31,203 nucleotides of DNA from Paludibacteraceae bacterium. GTDB taxonomy: Bacteria; Bacteroidota; Bacteroidia; Bacteroidales; Paludibacteraceae. The notes under the pieces are model-generated. The model was not told where the DNA came from. It worked only from the letters and a program-made list of their open reading frames with translations, and searched no databases. The translations under genes were made by a program, and so were the position numbers. Location of the stretch: positions 1 through 31,203 of the forward strand of contig JALNVE010000007.1 of the NCBI GenBank assembly GCA_023227695.1, read 5' to 3'. Positions within the stretch are counted from its first letter, which is position 1. Every line of letters begins with the position of its first letter. Below, piece by piece: positions 7,905 to 17,043 of the stretch.

Positions 7905-8885
7905 TAGATATAGACTTCGATCAGTTTGGTCATAGTCTTTGGATTATCAGGAACCAACTTTACATCAGCACGACACGCTGGCACTAAGCACGTAGTACCC
8001 TTCTATATATGCACAGAATATTTATGTTATATAAACATTCAATGGCAAAAACTCCTTCTAAACATATATAATAAAAGAATCGTATTTATACAGTTTGCTA
8101 TGGAAAGCACGATTGAGGTTCAAAGTCATTGTAGTGAAGAACGGACATTTCACAACAGCATTGGGCTTATTGATGCGCTCCACATAATTCGTAAGATCGG
8201 AATATATACTGTATAGTCAATCGCATTTTGTGCCAACTCTGTATGTAGTTCACGGGGCTTACCATCCAAAACCAGGACGGTTATAATCGAATATACGATA
8301 AGTGATATCACTGTTCTGTTAGATTTCGGCTAACAAGATTCCACCTCCAATGGCATGTACTCGACCTGAAGGGATAAAGAACACATCTCCAAGATTAACC
8401 TCATGTTTGCTCAGTACTTCTGAGATGCTGCCATCTGCCACGCGATGTATATATTCGTATTTGGGAATCTTGCTGATTAAACCCACTATATAGATAAGCT
8501 CCAAGCTTTGCATCGAGTACGAACCACATCTCTGTTTTTCCTAAACAATTATGGCGTGCTTTAGCCAGTTGATCATTAGACTTGTATAGATACATCTTTC
8601 TCTGCATCAATAAACTTGATGAGAAGCGGAATTTTCTCTCCATACATCACTGTTACCTTTTTCCCATCAAAGTCGAAGGGTTTTCTGTGACAATATCACT
8701 GAGTTTTTTCCTGCTAAAGGTCCGTTTTTCACAATGCTTTCTCGACAAAGCACAGCAACTCACCTCCCAGCTCTCACCGATAGATTACTCATCTGCAGGT
8801 AACCCCTTCAACGGTTTCAACCTATGACCTCCCCACACCACTTCGTTGAGATTATTTTCAAATAGGAAAGAATACTGTCCATTAA
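7905..8885 (-). pseudogene. manA: Mannose-6-phosphate isomerase, full-length but wrecked by frameshifts and stops
   Basis: Pieces of a class I ManA follow one another in all three minus-strand frames. FENNLNEVVWGGHRL and IGESWEVS lie near 8850-8770 (in-frame stop between them). KIPLLIKFIDAEKDVSIQV is at about 8640-8585, KARHNCLGKTEMWFVLDAK at about 8560-8500, and GDVFFIPSGRVHAIGGG near 8380-8330. SDITYRIFDY is near 8320-8280, ELHTELAQNAIDYTV near 8245-8205, and LVPACRADVKLVPDNP near 7980-7930. Together they cover the whole enzyme including the zinc-site GKTEMW and the GRVHAIG motif. I count at least five frameshifts or stops, so no active protein is possible. It sits between a GT4 gene and hddA in the operon direction. 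Confidence 0.85.
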
Positions 8886-9037
8886 TACTTATTTTTCAAA
8901 TCGATCAAACAATTTTTCCTTACATTTTGGATTTGACATTTGTTTCTTCTAATCGTACCTCACACATACTTTGTAGAAAATTTTTGTCACCTCTGATACA
9001 AACAATCCATAAAAAGTATAACTTCTAATTTATTCCT

Positions 9038-10102
9038 TCAATTTCCTTTAATCAGTCCCTTGTAGATATCAACAAGCTTTTCTATGTTTTTATCAAGAGA
9101 GAATGTATTCGTGATTAAGTTATAAGAATTAGTACTTATCTCAAATCGTTTTTTCTTATCATTTATAAGATTTTTTATTCTCTCAGCCAAAGCCTTCTTA
9201 TCGCCAGGCTCAAATAGAAAACCTGTCTCACCCTCATGAATAACCTCTGGAATTGATGCAATAGGAGTACTTATATTAGGAATACCGTATGCCATGGTTT
9301 CTATGATTGTCATCGGCAAACCCTCATTATACGAAGGAAGTACATTGATCATTGTATGACTCATAAACTCCTGTTTCTGATTACCGTCGATCCATCCAAT
9401 ATGGGCTATTCTATTTTTTAACCCAAGTTTCTCTGCGTATGCTGAAACCTCTTTTACCTCTCCATCTCCGCATAGATATAATTTAATATTACTATCGATA
9501 TCCTTATCAATCATTTTGAATGCATCAAGGAAATCGTATGTCCCCTTTCTTTTTCCAAGTCTGCCTAAGAACAAGATATTCTTTTCATCTATATTATAGG
9601 GATTCTCCTTGTATGTATTAACTGCATTATAAAGTACTTTCACATTTGCCCTGGATGCTTTATTCTTAATCATTGGTATAAGCCTTTTACTCAATACAAT
9701 GTTTACATCTGTTTTTTCAAGACTACTGTTCACGTAGGACTTTTTCTTATCAGAAAGGTTCGCATAGAATTCCTCAAACTCTGCAGCATGATGATGCATA
9801 ATTGTTTTAACACCCAGTCGTTTCAATAGACGGACAAGGAAAGCTTTTCGATAAAAACTACCTCTTTCCGCCGTATGCAAATGTGCTATTTGTGGCTTGT
9901 TGAATAGGACATAAATGATTATTCTCAAGCAAGCTACTGCAAAAAAAGGAATAAGCAACGCTTTATTCTGAATATGAGTGGGAACATATTTTATTTTTAC
10001 ATCTTTCCAGTTATATCCCAGATAATTCTTTACTACCGACACCATGCCTCCCTTAACATGTAGGTCGGAGCAGCACATTAGAACATTTATCATATCATTC
10101 AA
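9038..10102 (-). CDS. GT4-family glycosyltransferase
   Basis: 354-aa GT-B enzyme, presumably adding one sugar to the lipid-linked repeat unit at the cytoplasmic face. The N-terminal half has the acceptor-side start NVLMCCSDLHVKGGMVSVVK and the basic loop HAAEFEEFY. The C-terminal half has the donor-site signatures ILFLGRLGKRKGTYDFLDAF, LCGDGEV, IGWIDG, and SYNEGLPMTIIETMAYGIP with the E-x7-E pair, then GETGFLFEPGD. Its start overlaps the stop of the upstream pyruvyltransferase-family gene by 8 bp, indicating translational coupling. It is the last intact gene before the manA relic. Donor and linkage are unknown. Confidence 0.92.
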   Translation of the reverse strand: MNDMINVLMCCSDLHVKGGMVSVVKNYLGYNWKDVKIKYVPTHIQNKALLIPFFAVACLRIIIYVLFNKPQIAHLHTAERGSFYRKAFLVRLLKRLGVKTIMHHHAAEFEEFYANLSDKKKSYVNSSLEKTDVNIVLSKRLIPMIKNKASRANVKVLYNAVNTYKENPYNIDEKNILFLGRLGKRKGTYDFLDAFKMIDKDIDSNIKLYLCGDGEVKEVSAYAEKLGLKNRIAHIGWIDGNQKQEFMSHTMINVLPSYNEGLPMTIIETMAYGIPNISTPIASIPEVIHEGETGFLFEPGDKKALAERIKNLINDKKKRFEISTNSYNLITNTFSLDKNIEKLVDIYKGLIKGN

Positions 10103-11267
10103 ACTTTAAAGCATTGGACAAGAAATCCAAAGATTTAGCACGAAGTTCGCTCAACCTCTTTCCTACGTATTCATAATCTATATTATTCTCAATCTTAGAT
10201 ATATCGCCATGATAGAGCCTTTCTTGCAATCCAAAGAGTCCAAACAAGCTGTCTATTCTTGAGTTGCGAGAATTTGAACTTGTATTGGCGAAGCGATAGA
10301 ATGTCATGAACTTACTCTCAAACAGAATAGAAAACACAGAGCAATGGAAAGAGTCAGTACAAACATATGCAGCCTCGCTAATATATTTAATGAAGTCATT
10401 AGGATCCACATTATATGGAGCTTCATCTCCGAAGTTTTCATCCTCTTCTACATATTCATCCATGTGGCGAATAGTAATAATCTTATAGCCAGTCTTTGCC
10501 TTCAACTCATTAACTGCTTTGCGGGTTTCCTGATTAGTGCCCAGAAAATAGCAGAAAATATAAGGCTCTGTCTCATGGACTTTGGAAGAAGAGATTTCCT
10601 TTTCCCATTCTTCGTGAGTTAATAATATCGTTGGATCTGCAACGACTTGTGCTTTTTTATGTGAAAGGCTATCGACAATTTCCTTTCCCTTCTGCTCACG
10701 TACTCCAATATAAGCAAAACGTTCAAGATAAGATCCTGTTTCTTTTTGCTGAAAAGCAGGAATAGAAGAAACACCGAAGCTGCTGGCGTATGCAATCTTC
10801 TTTACACTATCATCTACAAAAAGAAGATTGTAATATTTACTATACAGGCTCATCGGCGTCCACACCTGGTCACTTCCCACAACAACAGCATCATAGTTCA
10901 ACGAGCCCTTATGCAATGCTTCATAGCCATCATATACCTTGAAATATGGATCAAGATGCGTAGTCTTATATTTATTAACGGCCACTGTCCTTTCCCTTAT
11001 CCCTTCTGCATACTGAGGATATTTTTTCAAATTCTGCCTTTCCTTCAGCACTCTCATCTTATCACTGGTACCACCACAGCGGAACATCAAAAATACGAGT
11101 TTTATTTTTTCAAAGAAAGACAAATGTTTATTATAGCGGATGACCTCACAATCATATCCTAAGTCTCGAATTTTCTTCAGCGTTGCAAATCCCTGAAGAG
11201 AAGTACCATAATTATTATGGTCTTTCGAGTATGCTATTACACAACCTATTTTCTTTGTCATAATCAT
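10095..11267 (-). CDS. Polysaccharide pyruvyltransferase family protein (third in the locus)
   Basis: 390 aa, related to CsaB/WcaK/EpsO-type enzymes that transfer pyruvate from PEP to sugars as a ketal; many capsule members are untested. N-terminal IGCVIAYSKDHNNYGTSLQG carries the family Asn-Tyr-Gly segment. YDAVVVGSDQVWTPMS, KKIAYASSFGVS, a VVADPTILLT strand, and CTDSFHCSVFSILF with the conserved Ser-Phe-His follow. Met3 is as likely a start as Met1. Its first codon overlaps the propeller gene stop (ATGA-type, 4 bp). It differs from the other two copies in GSDQVWTP (GSDQIWNP elsewhere), so the substrates probably differ. Confidence 0.88.
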   Translation of the reverse strand: MIMTKKIGCVIAYSKDHNNYGTSLQGFATLKKIRDLGYDCEVIRYNKHLSFFEKIKLVFLMFRCGGTSDKMRVLKERQNLKKYPQYAEGIRERTVAVNKYKTTHLDPYFKVYDGYEALHKGSLNYDAVVVGSDQVWTPMSLYSKYYNLLFVDDSVKKIAYASSFGVSSIPAFQQKETGSYLERFAYIGVREQKGKEIVDSLSHKKAQVVADPTILLTHEEWEKEISSSKVHETEPYIFCYFLGTNQETRKAVNELKAKTGYKIITIRHMDEYVEEDENFGDEAPYNVDPNDFIKYISEAAYVCTDSFHCSVFSILFESKFMTFYRFANTSSNSRNSRIDSLFGLFGLQERLYHGDISKIENNIDYEYVGKRLSELRAKSLDFLSNALKFE

Positions 11268-12424
11268 GGAATTTTATATGTATAAATATGAGAACTATTA
11301 TTAGAACCAGCAAACAAGTATTCTCCATTTGTACAAATAGGAAGAATCATGTTGCCTTCATTTATATTAAGAAAATCAATAAAATGAGAAGTTCTTCTGT
11401 CCGTTGGTTTACTAAAGACAGCAATCCCTTTCTCTGCAAAATTTAAATATATTTTATTTTTTGTTATAGCAATATGTGAAGGTTGAGGATCTCCAGTTAC
11501 AGTTGTGTAATATTTTTCTTTTGGCACTAAAGATGTGTAAAAAACAAGACTATCCATATTGGAGACATCTATTACCATGAGCCCTCTTTTATCCAAAAAA
11601 GAGCCTAAAGATTCTTTAACAGGGCCTAAAGTAGCATATAAGTAGGGGTAATCTGAAACTAATCGAAAACATTGCAAACCATATTTTTTATCAATATTTT
11701 CATCCAACTCTCTTAATTCTATATTCTTTACTAGAAAGGTGGAATCAGGTTTTGTTATATCATATATACTTATACCATTTGAAAATCTAGCGAAAGCATA
11801 GTACAATCTACCATTAGCTTCAAAAAAATCTCCACCTTGAAATTCCAAAGCTTTTTCAGAACGAAAAGTGTATACGATTTTGGGTCTGATCGGATTATCT
11901 ATATCATAAATATTAAAGCCCTGTAACCCGCCAACAACCATTATCTTATCATAAATATCAGTTTCTATCATGCTATAGTCAGACTCATATTCTCTGATGA
12001 CATGAAGATCATAGCGATTCATTATCAATAATTTTCCTTTTAAATATCCTTTCTCGTTGCTTTTATATATACCTCCCAAATAACTTCTTGCTGCAACATA
12101 GAGATAATTACCACTTATGGCACCACTTCTTCCAATGAGATAACCAACTAAACAATTATGAATAAAGTCATTATTTTCCGCAACTGCCTCAACTTCTCCA
12201 GTCTTTGTATGTACATATTTCTTTACGCCAAAATATCCAAAATTGTAAATTGTATCATTATCACACAAAAGATAAGTTGACGAAGGTGCTATACGTCTAA
12301 ATATTGATGTACGAACAGGAATATTGAAATATAAATATAATAAGCCTATAACAACAATGAATAATAGGCCCAATCCTAAATATTTTTTTTTTATTTTATT
12401 AACTCTATCAATTCTTTTTTCCAT
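11264..12424 (-). CDS. Membrane-anchored beta-propeller protein, LVIVD-type repeats, unknown function
   Basis: 386 aa. A lysine-rich N-terminus (KIKKKYLG) is followed by one hydrophobic segment at about residues 15-33 (LGLGLLFIVVIGLLYLYF), predicting a cytoplasmic tail and a large extracytoplasmic domain. The rest is a chain of beta blades with recurrent motifs: GLQGFNIYDIDNPIRPKIVY, GISIYDITKPDSTFLV, GLMVIDVSNMDSLVFY, GIAVFSKPTDRR. These match the LVIVD repeat pattern of surface beta-propellers in Bacteroidetes. No catalytic motif is seen. The start overlaps the upstream GT4 gene by 34 bp, and codons 11-14 contain a run of ten A. No other Met lies before the membrane segment. Position in the operon suggests a role in export, retention or modification, but this is only inference. 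Confidence 0.8.
   Translation of the reverse strand: MEKRIDRVNKIKKKYLGLGLLFIVVIGLLYLYFNIPVRTSIFRRIAPSSTYLLCDNDTIYNFGYFGVKKYVHTKTGEVEAVAENNDFIHNCLVGYLIGRSGAISGNYLYVAARSYLGGIYKSNEKGYLKGKLLIMNRYDLHVIREYESDYSMIETDIYDKIMVVGGLQGFNIYDIDNPIRPKIVYTFRSEKALEFQGGDFFEANGRLYYAFARFSNGISIYDITKPDSTFLVKNIELRELDENIDKKYGLQCFRLVSDYPYLYATLGPVKESLGSFLDKRGLMVIDVSNMDSLVFYTSLVPKEKYYTTVTGDPQPSHIAITKNKIYLNFAEKGIAVFSKPTDRRTSHFIDFLNINEGNMILPICTNGEYLFAGSNNSSHIYTYKIP
12383..12392 (-). repeat. 10-bp A tract in the start of the propeller gene
   Basis: Ten consecutive A on the minus strand within codons 11-14 of the propeller gene. The first two A also form the end of the preceding GT4 stop codon (TAA). Gain or loss of one base would frameshift the propeller gene but leave the GT4 stop intact. 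Confidence 0.9.
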
Positions 12425-13536
12425 ACACTCAAAATTTTATCCAGAGTAAATAGATTTTCTTTCTCCAATATATTCTGTTGCATTTTATTCAGCATGCTAT
12501 TATTTTTCATCAAACATGATAGTTTGCTTGAGAATTCATTACTAGCATTATTTTTTATGATATATCCAGTAACCCCATCTTCAATTATATCATGTACAGC
12601 GGCAAAACTATCGAATACTATCGGTACACACCCATAATGTATAGATTCAATTAATGTCATTGGTAAACCTTCCCATATAGATGTCATCATAAAGATTTTA
12701 CTCTTCTTATAGTAAGACTGGACATCATTTGAATGTCCTACAAACTCTACATTTTTTAATTGTTTTGCATATTTCTTATATGTATTGATATCAGGGCCAT
12801 TCCCTACTATTACAAGGCGCCAACTACCAATAGAATTTTCAAGTGTTTTCCATATAACTAGAGCAGCATATATTCTCTTTTGATCTTCCTGCATTCTAGA
12901 AACGATCAAAACTATATTCTCTTTTTCTTCATTCTCGTATATATCCGTGAAAGGACAAGGATTAGGGATTGCCATGAGTTTAATTTGAGTATCAGAAATA
13001 CCATAAGTGGTTTCGAAAGACTTCTTATAAGATTCAGATAACAGAAGAAACTTATCAGCAACATTATAAGTACCAACCACATTTTTAATATGTGGATTAT
13101 ATATCTTATAAAGTAAAGATTTTATGCATTCTTTTATATAAACTTTAGGAAGTACAAGCCCCCATTTATTTTTATTTACCCAATTGTCTGGCGCTGCATG
13201 TAGAGATGCTATGATTTTTACATCCGAATGTATTTTAATATTGCTAAATATCTTTTGATACTTAACCGAATGGAACATTCTATTAACAACAACAAGAACT
13301 TTAATAGAGTTTAAATTCAAAAAACTACTTATCAGATTTGATATTAAAGCGACAGTATCTTCACTGTTAAACTTTAATTTTCTTGATGATGAAATAATTT
13401 TATTGTCTTTAAATGGGAATATAAAGAAAGTGTTAAAGCCTCTATTTTGGAGACCTTCGGCAATAGTCTGAGTTACTCTTTCAGTACCTCCAATATAGGG
13501 GTCTATATTGGTAACCATGAAACATATATTGAACAT
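12391..13536 (-). CDS. GT4-family glycosyltransferase
   Basis: 381-aa GT-B fold enzyme for repeat-unit assembly. It begins MFNICFMVTNIDPYIGGTER, where the glycine-rich GGTER loop is typical of GT4. The donor half has LIVSRMQEDQKRIYAALVIW, IVGNGPD, VEFVGHSNDVQSYYKKSKIF, and SIWEGLPMTLIESIHYGCVP with the E-x7-E pair, ending in the VTGYII segment. It lies 5 bp after the previous glycosyltransferase gene and overlaps the propeller gene. AT-rich like its neighbours. Substrates are not predictable. Confidence 0.92.
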   Translation of the reverse strand: MFNICFMVTNIDPYIGGTERVTQTIAEGLQNRGFNTFFIFPFKDNKIISSSRKLKFNSEDTVALISNLISSFLNLNSIKVLVVVNRMFHSVKYQKIFSNIKIHSDVKIIASLHAAPDNWVNKNKWGLVLPKVYIKECIKSLLYKIYNPHIKNVVGTYNVADKFLLLSESYKKSFETTYGISDTQIKLMAIPNPCPFTDIYENEEKENIVLIVSRMQEDQKRIYAALVIWKTLENSIGSWRLVIVGNGPDINTYKKYAKQLKNVEFVGHSNDVQSYYKKSKIFMMTSIWEGLPMTLIESIHYGCVPIVFDSFAAVHDIIEDGVTGYIIKNNASNEFSSKLSCLMKNNSMLNKMQQNILEKENLFTLDKILSVWKKELIELIK

Positions 13537-13541
13537 GATAC

Positions 13542-14651
13542 TTATTTTATAAAACTTGTAAATAATTCGTTATATTGTTCTACCACTCGTTCTGTAGAAT
13601 AATTCTCTTTTGTGTAAATTCTCATTCTTTCAAGAAGTCCTTCATATAAAGAACTATCCATTCTTAAACACTTTTCCATTACATTAGCTAAAGCATTTGC
13701 ATTCCCTACCTCAAAGAAGAAACCATTTGTATTTTCTACGACTTCTTCCTTAAATGCTCCTATATTACTGACAATAACCGGCAAATTATAGTTAAATGCT
13801 AACTTTAGGACGCCAGACTGGGATACTCTTCTATAGGGGAATACACAGTAATGTGATGATGCGAACAAGTTCAAAAGATCATTATTTGAAACAAAATGAG
13901 GATAACACTCAAATATCTCAGAATGCATAATTTTAGATTGATAAAAATCCCAGTTTTTGCAGCCTCCATTAATAGACACATTAAAATTCTTATAACCTCT
14001 ATTATAAAGGATTTCTGCTGCTTCTATCAGCAAATCTATGTTTTTTTGGTAGATAATAGAACCAAAAGAAAGAAATCTGATGAAATCAACAGGTTTTTTT
14101 TTTTCTGAAGAGCCAAAATCTTTAAGAGGTAAAACCATCTTATGAATCATATTTTGCGGATAAGTTTTCTTCATTAAATCCGCTTGTGCTTGTGAGAACA
14201 TATTCACATATTTTGAATGTTTATATATCAGATTATATGAAAACGTCCTCATAAGACCAAAAGAAGAGCTATCATTCTGAACCTTACCATCATGAGCTGT
14301 ATAAATTGTATTATTTTTATTGAAAAACAAAACTGATATAATGGCAAAAGCGGGATTGGGCGCGACATTCGAATATACGAAATCAGGAGAAAAGCCCTTT
14401 ATCTTTTTATATAGCTTATAATATAAAATAAGTTCCCTTGGATCTCTCTGCCTATAATTATTCTCTATATAGTGGATGGTTAAGTTCGCTATATTCCTAT
14501 ATTCTTCAAATTTTTTCTTACCGAAATAAGAGTTTTTACTATTTAGAACAAACCAATGTAAATCATATATTTTACATAGTGCATTAAACACACCATAATT
14601 GCAATCCGTTTCCGTGAAACATGCCGAAGTAATCCAACAAATTTTCTTCAT
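13542..14651 (-). CDS. GT4-like glycosyltransferase with an 11-A tract
   Basis: 369 aa. The N-terminus reads KKICWITSACFTETDCNYGV and lacks the usual glycine-rich GG loop. The C-terminal half is GT4-like: FLSFGSIIYQKNIDLLIEAA, VSINGG, CVFPYRRVSQSGVLKLAFNY with NLPVIVSNIGAFKEEV, then NGFFFEVGNANALA. At the donor site the common first glutamate is replaced in FPYRRVSQSGVL, a variant known in GT4 subgroups that act on GlcNAc/Man-type donors. Codons 181-184 contain eleven A in a row. The gap to the next upstream gene is 65 bp, the longest inside the glycosyltransferase block. Confidence 0.87.
   Translation of the reverse strand: MKKICWITSACFTETDCNYGVFNALCKIYDLHWFVLNSKNSYFGKKKFEEYRNIANLTIHYIENNYRQRDPRELILYYKLYKKIKGFSPDFVYSNVAPNPAFAIISVLFFNKNNTIYTAHDGKVQNDSSSFGLMRTFSYNLIYKHSKYVNMFSQAQADLMKKTYPQNMIHKMVLPLKDFGSSEKKKPVDFIRFLSFGSIIYQKNIDLLIEAAEILYNRGYKNFNVSINGGCKNWDFYQSKIMHSEIFECYPHFVSNNDLLNLFASSHYCVFPYRRVSQSGVLKLAFNYNLPVIVSNIGAFKEEVVENTNGFFFEVGNANALANVMEKCLRMDSSLYEGLLERMRIYTKENYSTERVVEQYNELFTSFIK
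14094..14104 (-). repeat. 11-bp A tract inside a glycosyltransferase gene
   Basis: Eleven consecutive A on the minus strand encode Glu-Lys-Lys-Lys near residue 183 of the 369-aa glycosyltransferase. A one-base slip would truncate the protein before its donor-binding half. Confidence 0.9.
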
Positions 14652-14716
14652 ATTAAGAATTTATTAAAAAGAGATGATTTCCGTGTTATTAATATTTAAA
14701 TGTACACAAAGATAAA

Positions 14717-15886
14717 TCAACTTAGGCTATTCAATAGAACGTCAAATTGTTTAACTATTTTTTCATTATCTATCAAATGACATTTTGAATTCTGCCTAAA
14801 TTTATTGTAGGTATCTTTGTTCCCAATAAGCGCTGATATCGCCTCATGAATTTTCTCTATCGGCCGAATCATTCCATCACACCCATCATCGACAAATTCA
14901 TATGAAGAACCAAAATCAGTGCTAACTACAGGCAATCCGAATATTCGCGCCTCATTAAACACCATGGGACATGCTTCTGTTGAAGATAAAGAAACAAACA
15001 AGTTCGCTTGTTTTATATATGGATAAGGATTAGCCTTACCTCCAATCCAATGAACGCAGTCCATAACACATTCCCTTTCTATTGCATCTGTTACTTCTTG
15101 TGAATAGTTTCCTTTACCTGGACCTATGATGTACCAATTGAATGGGAATCCCATATCTTTAATTTTTTTTGCTACAGAAGGTATTTTATCAAAACGCTTT
15201 TCAGGACTAACTCTACCTAGGCTTATAATTGTAAATTTATCTGTTTTGTAATGGCCGTCTTTTATTTCACATTTAGCTTTTTCGGCTATACCTTGATAGT
15301 CTGACACATTATAGATGTAATCAACTTTGCTAGCCAAGTTAGGATAGTAATCTTTGAAAGAATTTGCTGTAAATGCAGAGACACAAATAATCTTTCTTTC
15401 ATTCTTGAATAATTTTTCATCTTCCTTCTTCCCCATTAACACAGGATAATCACAATGAATCCAAGCTATGGTTGGAAATTTTGAAAAAAAACAACAGAAT
15501 TCAGCAGAAATCCTGTCTTGAAACGAAATCACGCAATCATAGTGTGTTTTTAATTCAATCAGCCTTACTTCTCTCCTATAAACCCATGATTTCAAGTCAA
15601 AGCCTAAACTCTCCAAAAGGATTTTAAAAGGTCTGAATAAACCAATAAGAAATTTATTTAGCCCCCTAACATCTTTGCCATGAGATGCAAACATCTTTAA
15701 TAACAAAGAACTATTAATCAGGTGTTCACAAAAACTAAAACTATGAAGCCCACCCCACCCGATAGGGAAAAGATCAACATCATATTTGTCTTTTATGACA
15801 GAATATAAACTTTCAAGTGAGCTGGGTACACCACCCGTGTTAAAATTATAAATAACAAATAATATTTTTTTCATAAAAATGTACAA
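14717..15886 (-). CDS. GT4-family glycosyltransferase
   Basis: 389 aa from the first Met; the likely start is Met5 (MKKILFVIYNFNTGGVPSSL), which places the glycine-rich GGV loop at the usual distance. Donor-site motifs are IISLGRVSPEKRFDKIPSVA, WYIIGPGKG, HWIGGKANPYPYIKQANLFV, and STEACPMVFNEARIFGLPVV with the E-x7-E-like pair, then DDGCDGMI. The first Met codon abuts the stop of the preceding pyruvyltransferase-family gene, so translation is probably coupled. Downstream, 14652-14716 is a short AT-rich gap. Likely adds one residue to the repeat unit; donor unknown. Confidence 0.92.
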   Translation of the reverse strand: MYIFMKKILFVIYNFNTGGVPSSLESLYSVIKDKYDVDLFPIGWGGLHSFSFCEHLINSSLLLKMFASHGKDVRGLNKFLIGLFRPFKILLESLGFDLKSWVYRREVRLIELKTHYDCVISFQDRISAEFCCFFSKFPTIAWIHCDYPVLMGKKEDEKLFKNERKIICVSAFTANSFKDYYPNLASKVDYIYNVSDYQGIAEKAKCEIKDGHYKTDKFTIISLGRVSPEKRFDKIPSVAKKIKDMGFPFNWYIIGPGKGNYSQEVTDAIERECVMDCVHWIGGKANPYPYIKQANLFVSLSSTEACPMVFNEARIFGLPVVSTDFGSSYEFVDDGCDGMIRPIEKIHEAISALIGNKDTYNKFRQNSKCHLIDNEKIVKQFDVLLNSLS

Positions 15887-17035
15887 TTACAACTTTAGCT
15901 GATCTTTCAAATAATTGACTCCTTTGGCTTTATAATCATCAGTCCTATCTGAAATTTTTCTCCAATCTATAGATCCTTCATAGACTTTGGAATTCAGTCT
16001 TTGCTGCAATCCAAAATCAGTTAACACATCTACAATCCTTGAGCTTGTATTGTTCTTTATGAATGTATAAAAATCAATATTGAAAATTATAGAGAATGCC
16101 GTAGCGTGGAATGAATTGGTTACAACATGGGCTGCAGTACCAAACAGCTCTATAAATTCTGAGGGACCAGCATTTTTCACCCTTATATCAGCATAGTTAA
16201 TGTTGCCCCTCTCCTCGATGGAATATATTTTATAGCCAGTCTTTCGAGACAAAGAAAGGGCGCATTCTTTTATTATAGGATCCAGTTCGCCCAGATTGTA
16301 AACTACAATCTTGGGATCTTTATTATATTTATTGGATGCAATCTTGAGCCATTCTTCCTTATTCAACAAAAAAACGGGATCACAGACTTGAACTCCATTA
16401 ATGAGACCAAGACTCTTTAATAATTTTATGCCAGTTTTCTCCCTTACAGATACAGCTGAGAAACTGCTTATCCACTTCCGCATGTTGTTTCGGTCTTCAT
16501 CGCCCAATAGTGAAACACCAAAGCTTGCAGCATAAGAAATTTTTTTTGCCTTTGTAAACTGTAAATAGAAGGATGGGTCTCTTCCATTTGTAAATAATGG
16601 ATTCCATATCTGATCGCTACCTGCTATGAACAAATCCGCCTGCAAGTTTGCCTCTCTCATCTCTTCGCAAGAAGAATAAGTACGGTCAGTACATATCAAG
16701 CGTTCCCTCTTAAATTTATCAAAGGCTACTTTTCTGCCATGCTTTTCGATTATAAATCTGATTTTTTTAAAACTTTTTTTTACTCGATATGCAAAATCAA
16801 CTAGAAAATTGCTTCTATATTTATATAATCTTGACTCTGGGAGAACATTATATCGCTTCCAACACACCCTATAGTTAACCAATAGATAATCCGGAAGATA
16901 ATCTATGATTTCCACATTATGTGTCAATTTAGAAAGATACTTCTGCAAAGCGTAAGCCTGCAAAGATGCACCATAATTGTAAACGTCGTGACAAGTTATT
17001 GTTTTTATTTTCATTGCTATATCGTAAATAATCAA
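15887..17035 (-). CDS. Polysaccharide pyruvyltransferase family protein (second in the locus)
   Basis: 382 aa as written; Met8 (MKIKTITCHDVYNYGASLQA) is the more likely start, giving about 375 aa. Family signatures are DVYNYGASLQAYALQKYL, IAGSDQIWNPLFTNG, KKISYAASFGVSLLG, VQVCDPVFLL and VTNSFHATAFSIIF. Related characterised enzymes add a pyruvate ketal to a hexose, giving the polymer negative charge. It follows wzy by 8 bp. The Fe-S protein encoded two genes upstream often accompanies this family in Bacteroidales capsule loci. Whether it truly uses PEP is untested. Confidence 0.9.
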   Translation of the reverse strand: MIIYDIAMKIKTITCHDVYNYGASLQAYALQKYLSKLTHNVEIIDYLPDYLLVNYRVCWKRYNVLPESRLYKYRSNFLVDFAYRVKKSFKKIRFIIEKHGRKVAFDKFKRERLICTDRTYSSCEEMREANLQADLFIAGSDQIWNPLFTNGRDPSFYLQFTKAKKISYAASFGVSLLGDEDRNNMRKWISSFSAVSVREKTGIKLLKSLGLINGVQVCDPVFLLNKEEWLKIASNKYNKDPKIVVYNLGELDPIIKECALSLSRKTGYKIYSIEERGNINYADIRVKNAGPSEFIELFGTAAHVVTNSFHATAFSIIFNIDFYTFIKNNTSSRIVDVLTDFGLQQRLNSKVYEGSIDWRKISDRTDDYKAKGVNYLKDQLKL

Positions 17036-17043
17036 TTAACTAT

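Noticed and set aside
7926..8827. Plus-strand frames of 80-96 codons
   Set aside because: They are antisense to the decayed manA and have no protein features.
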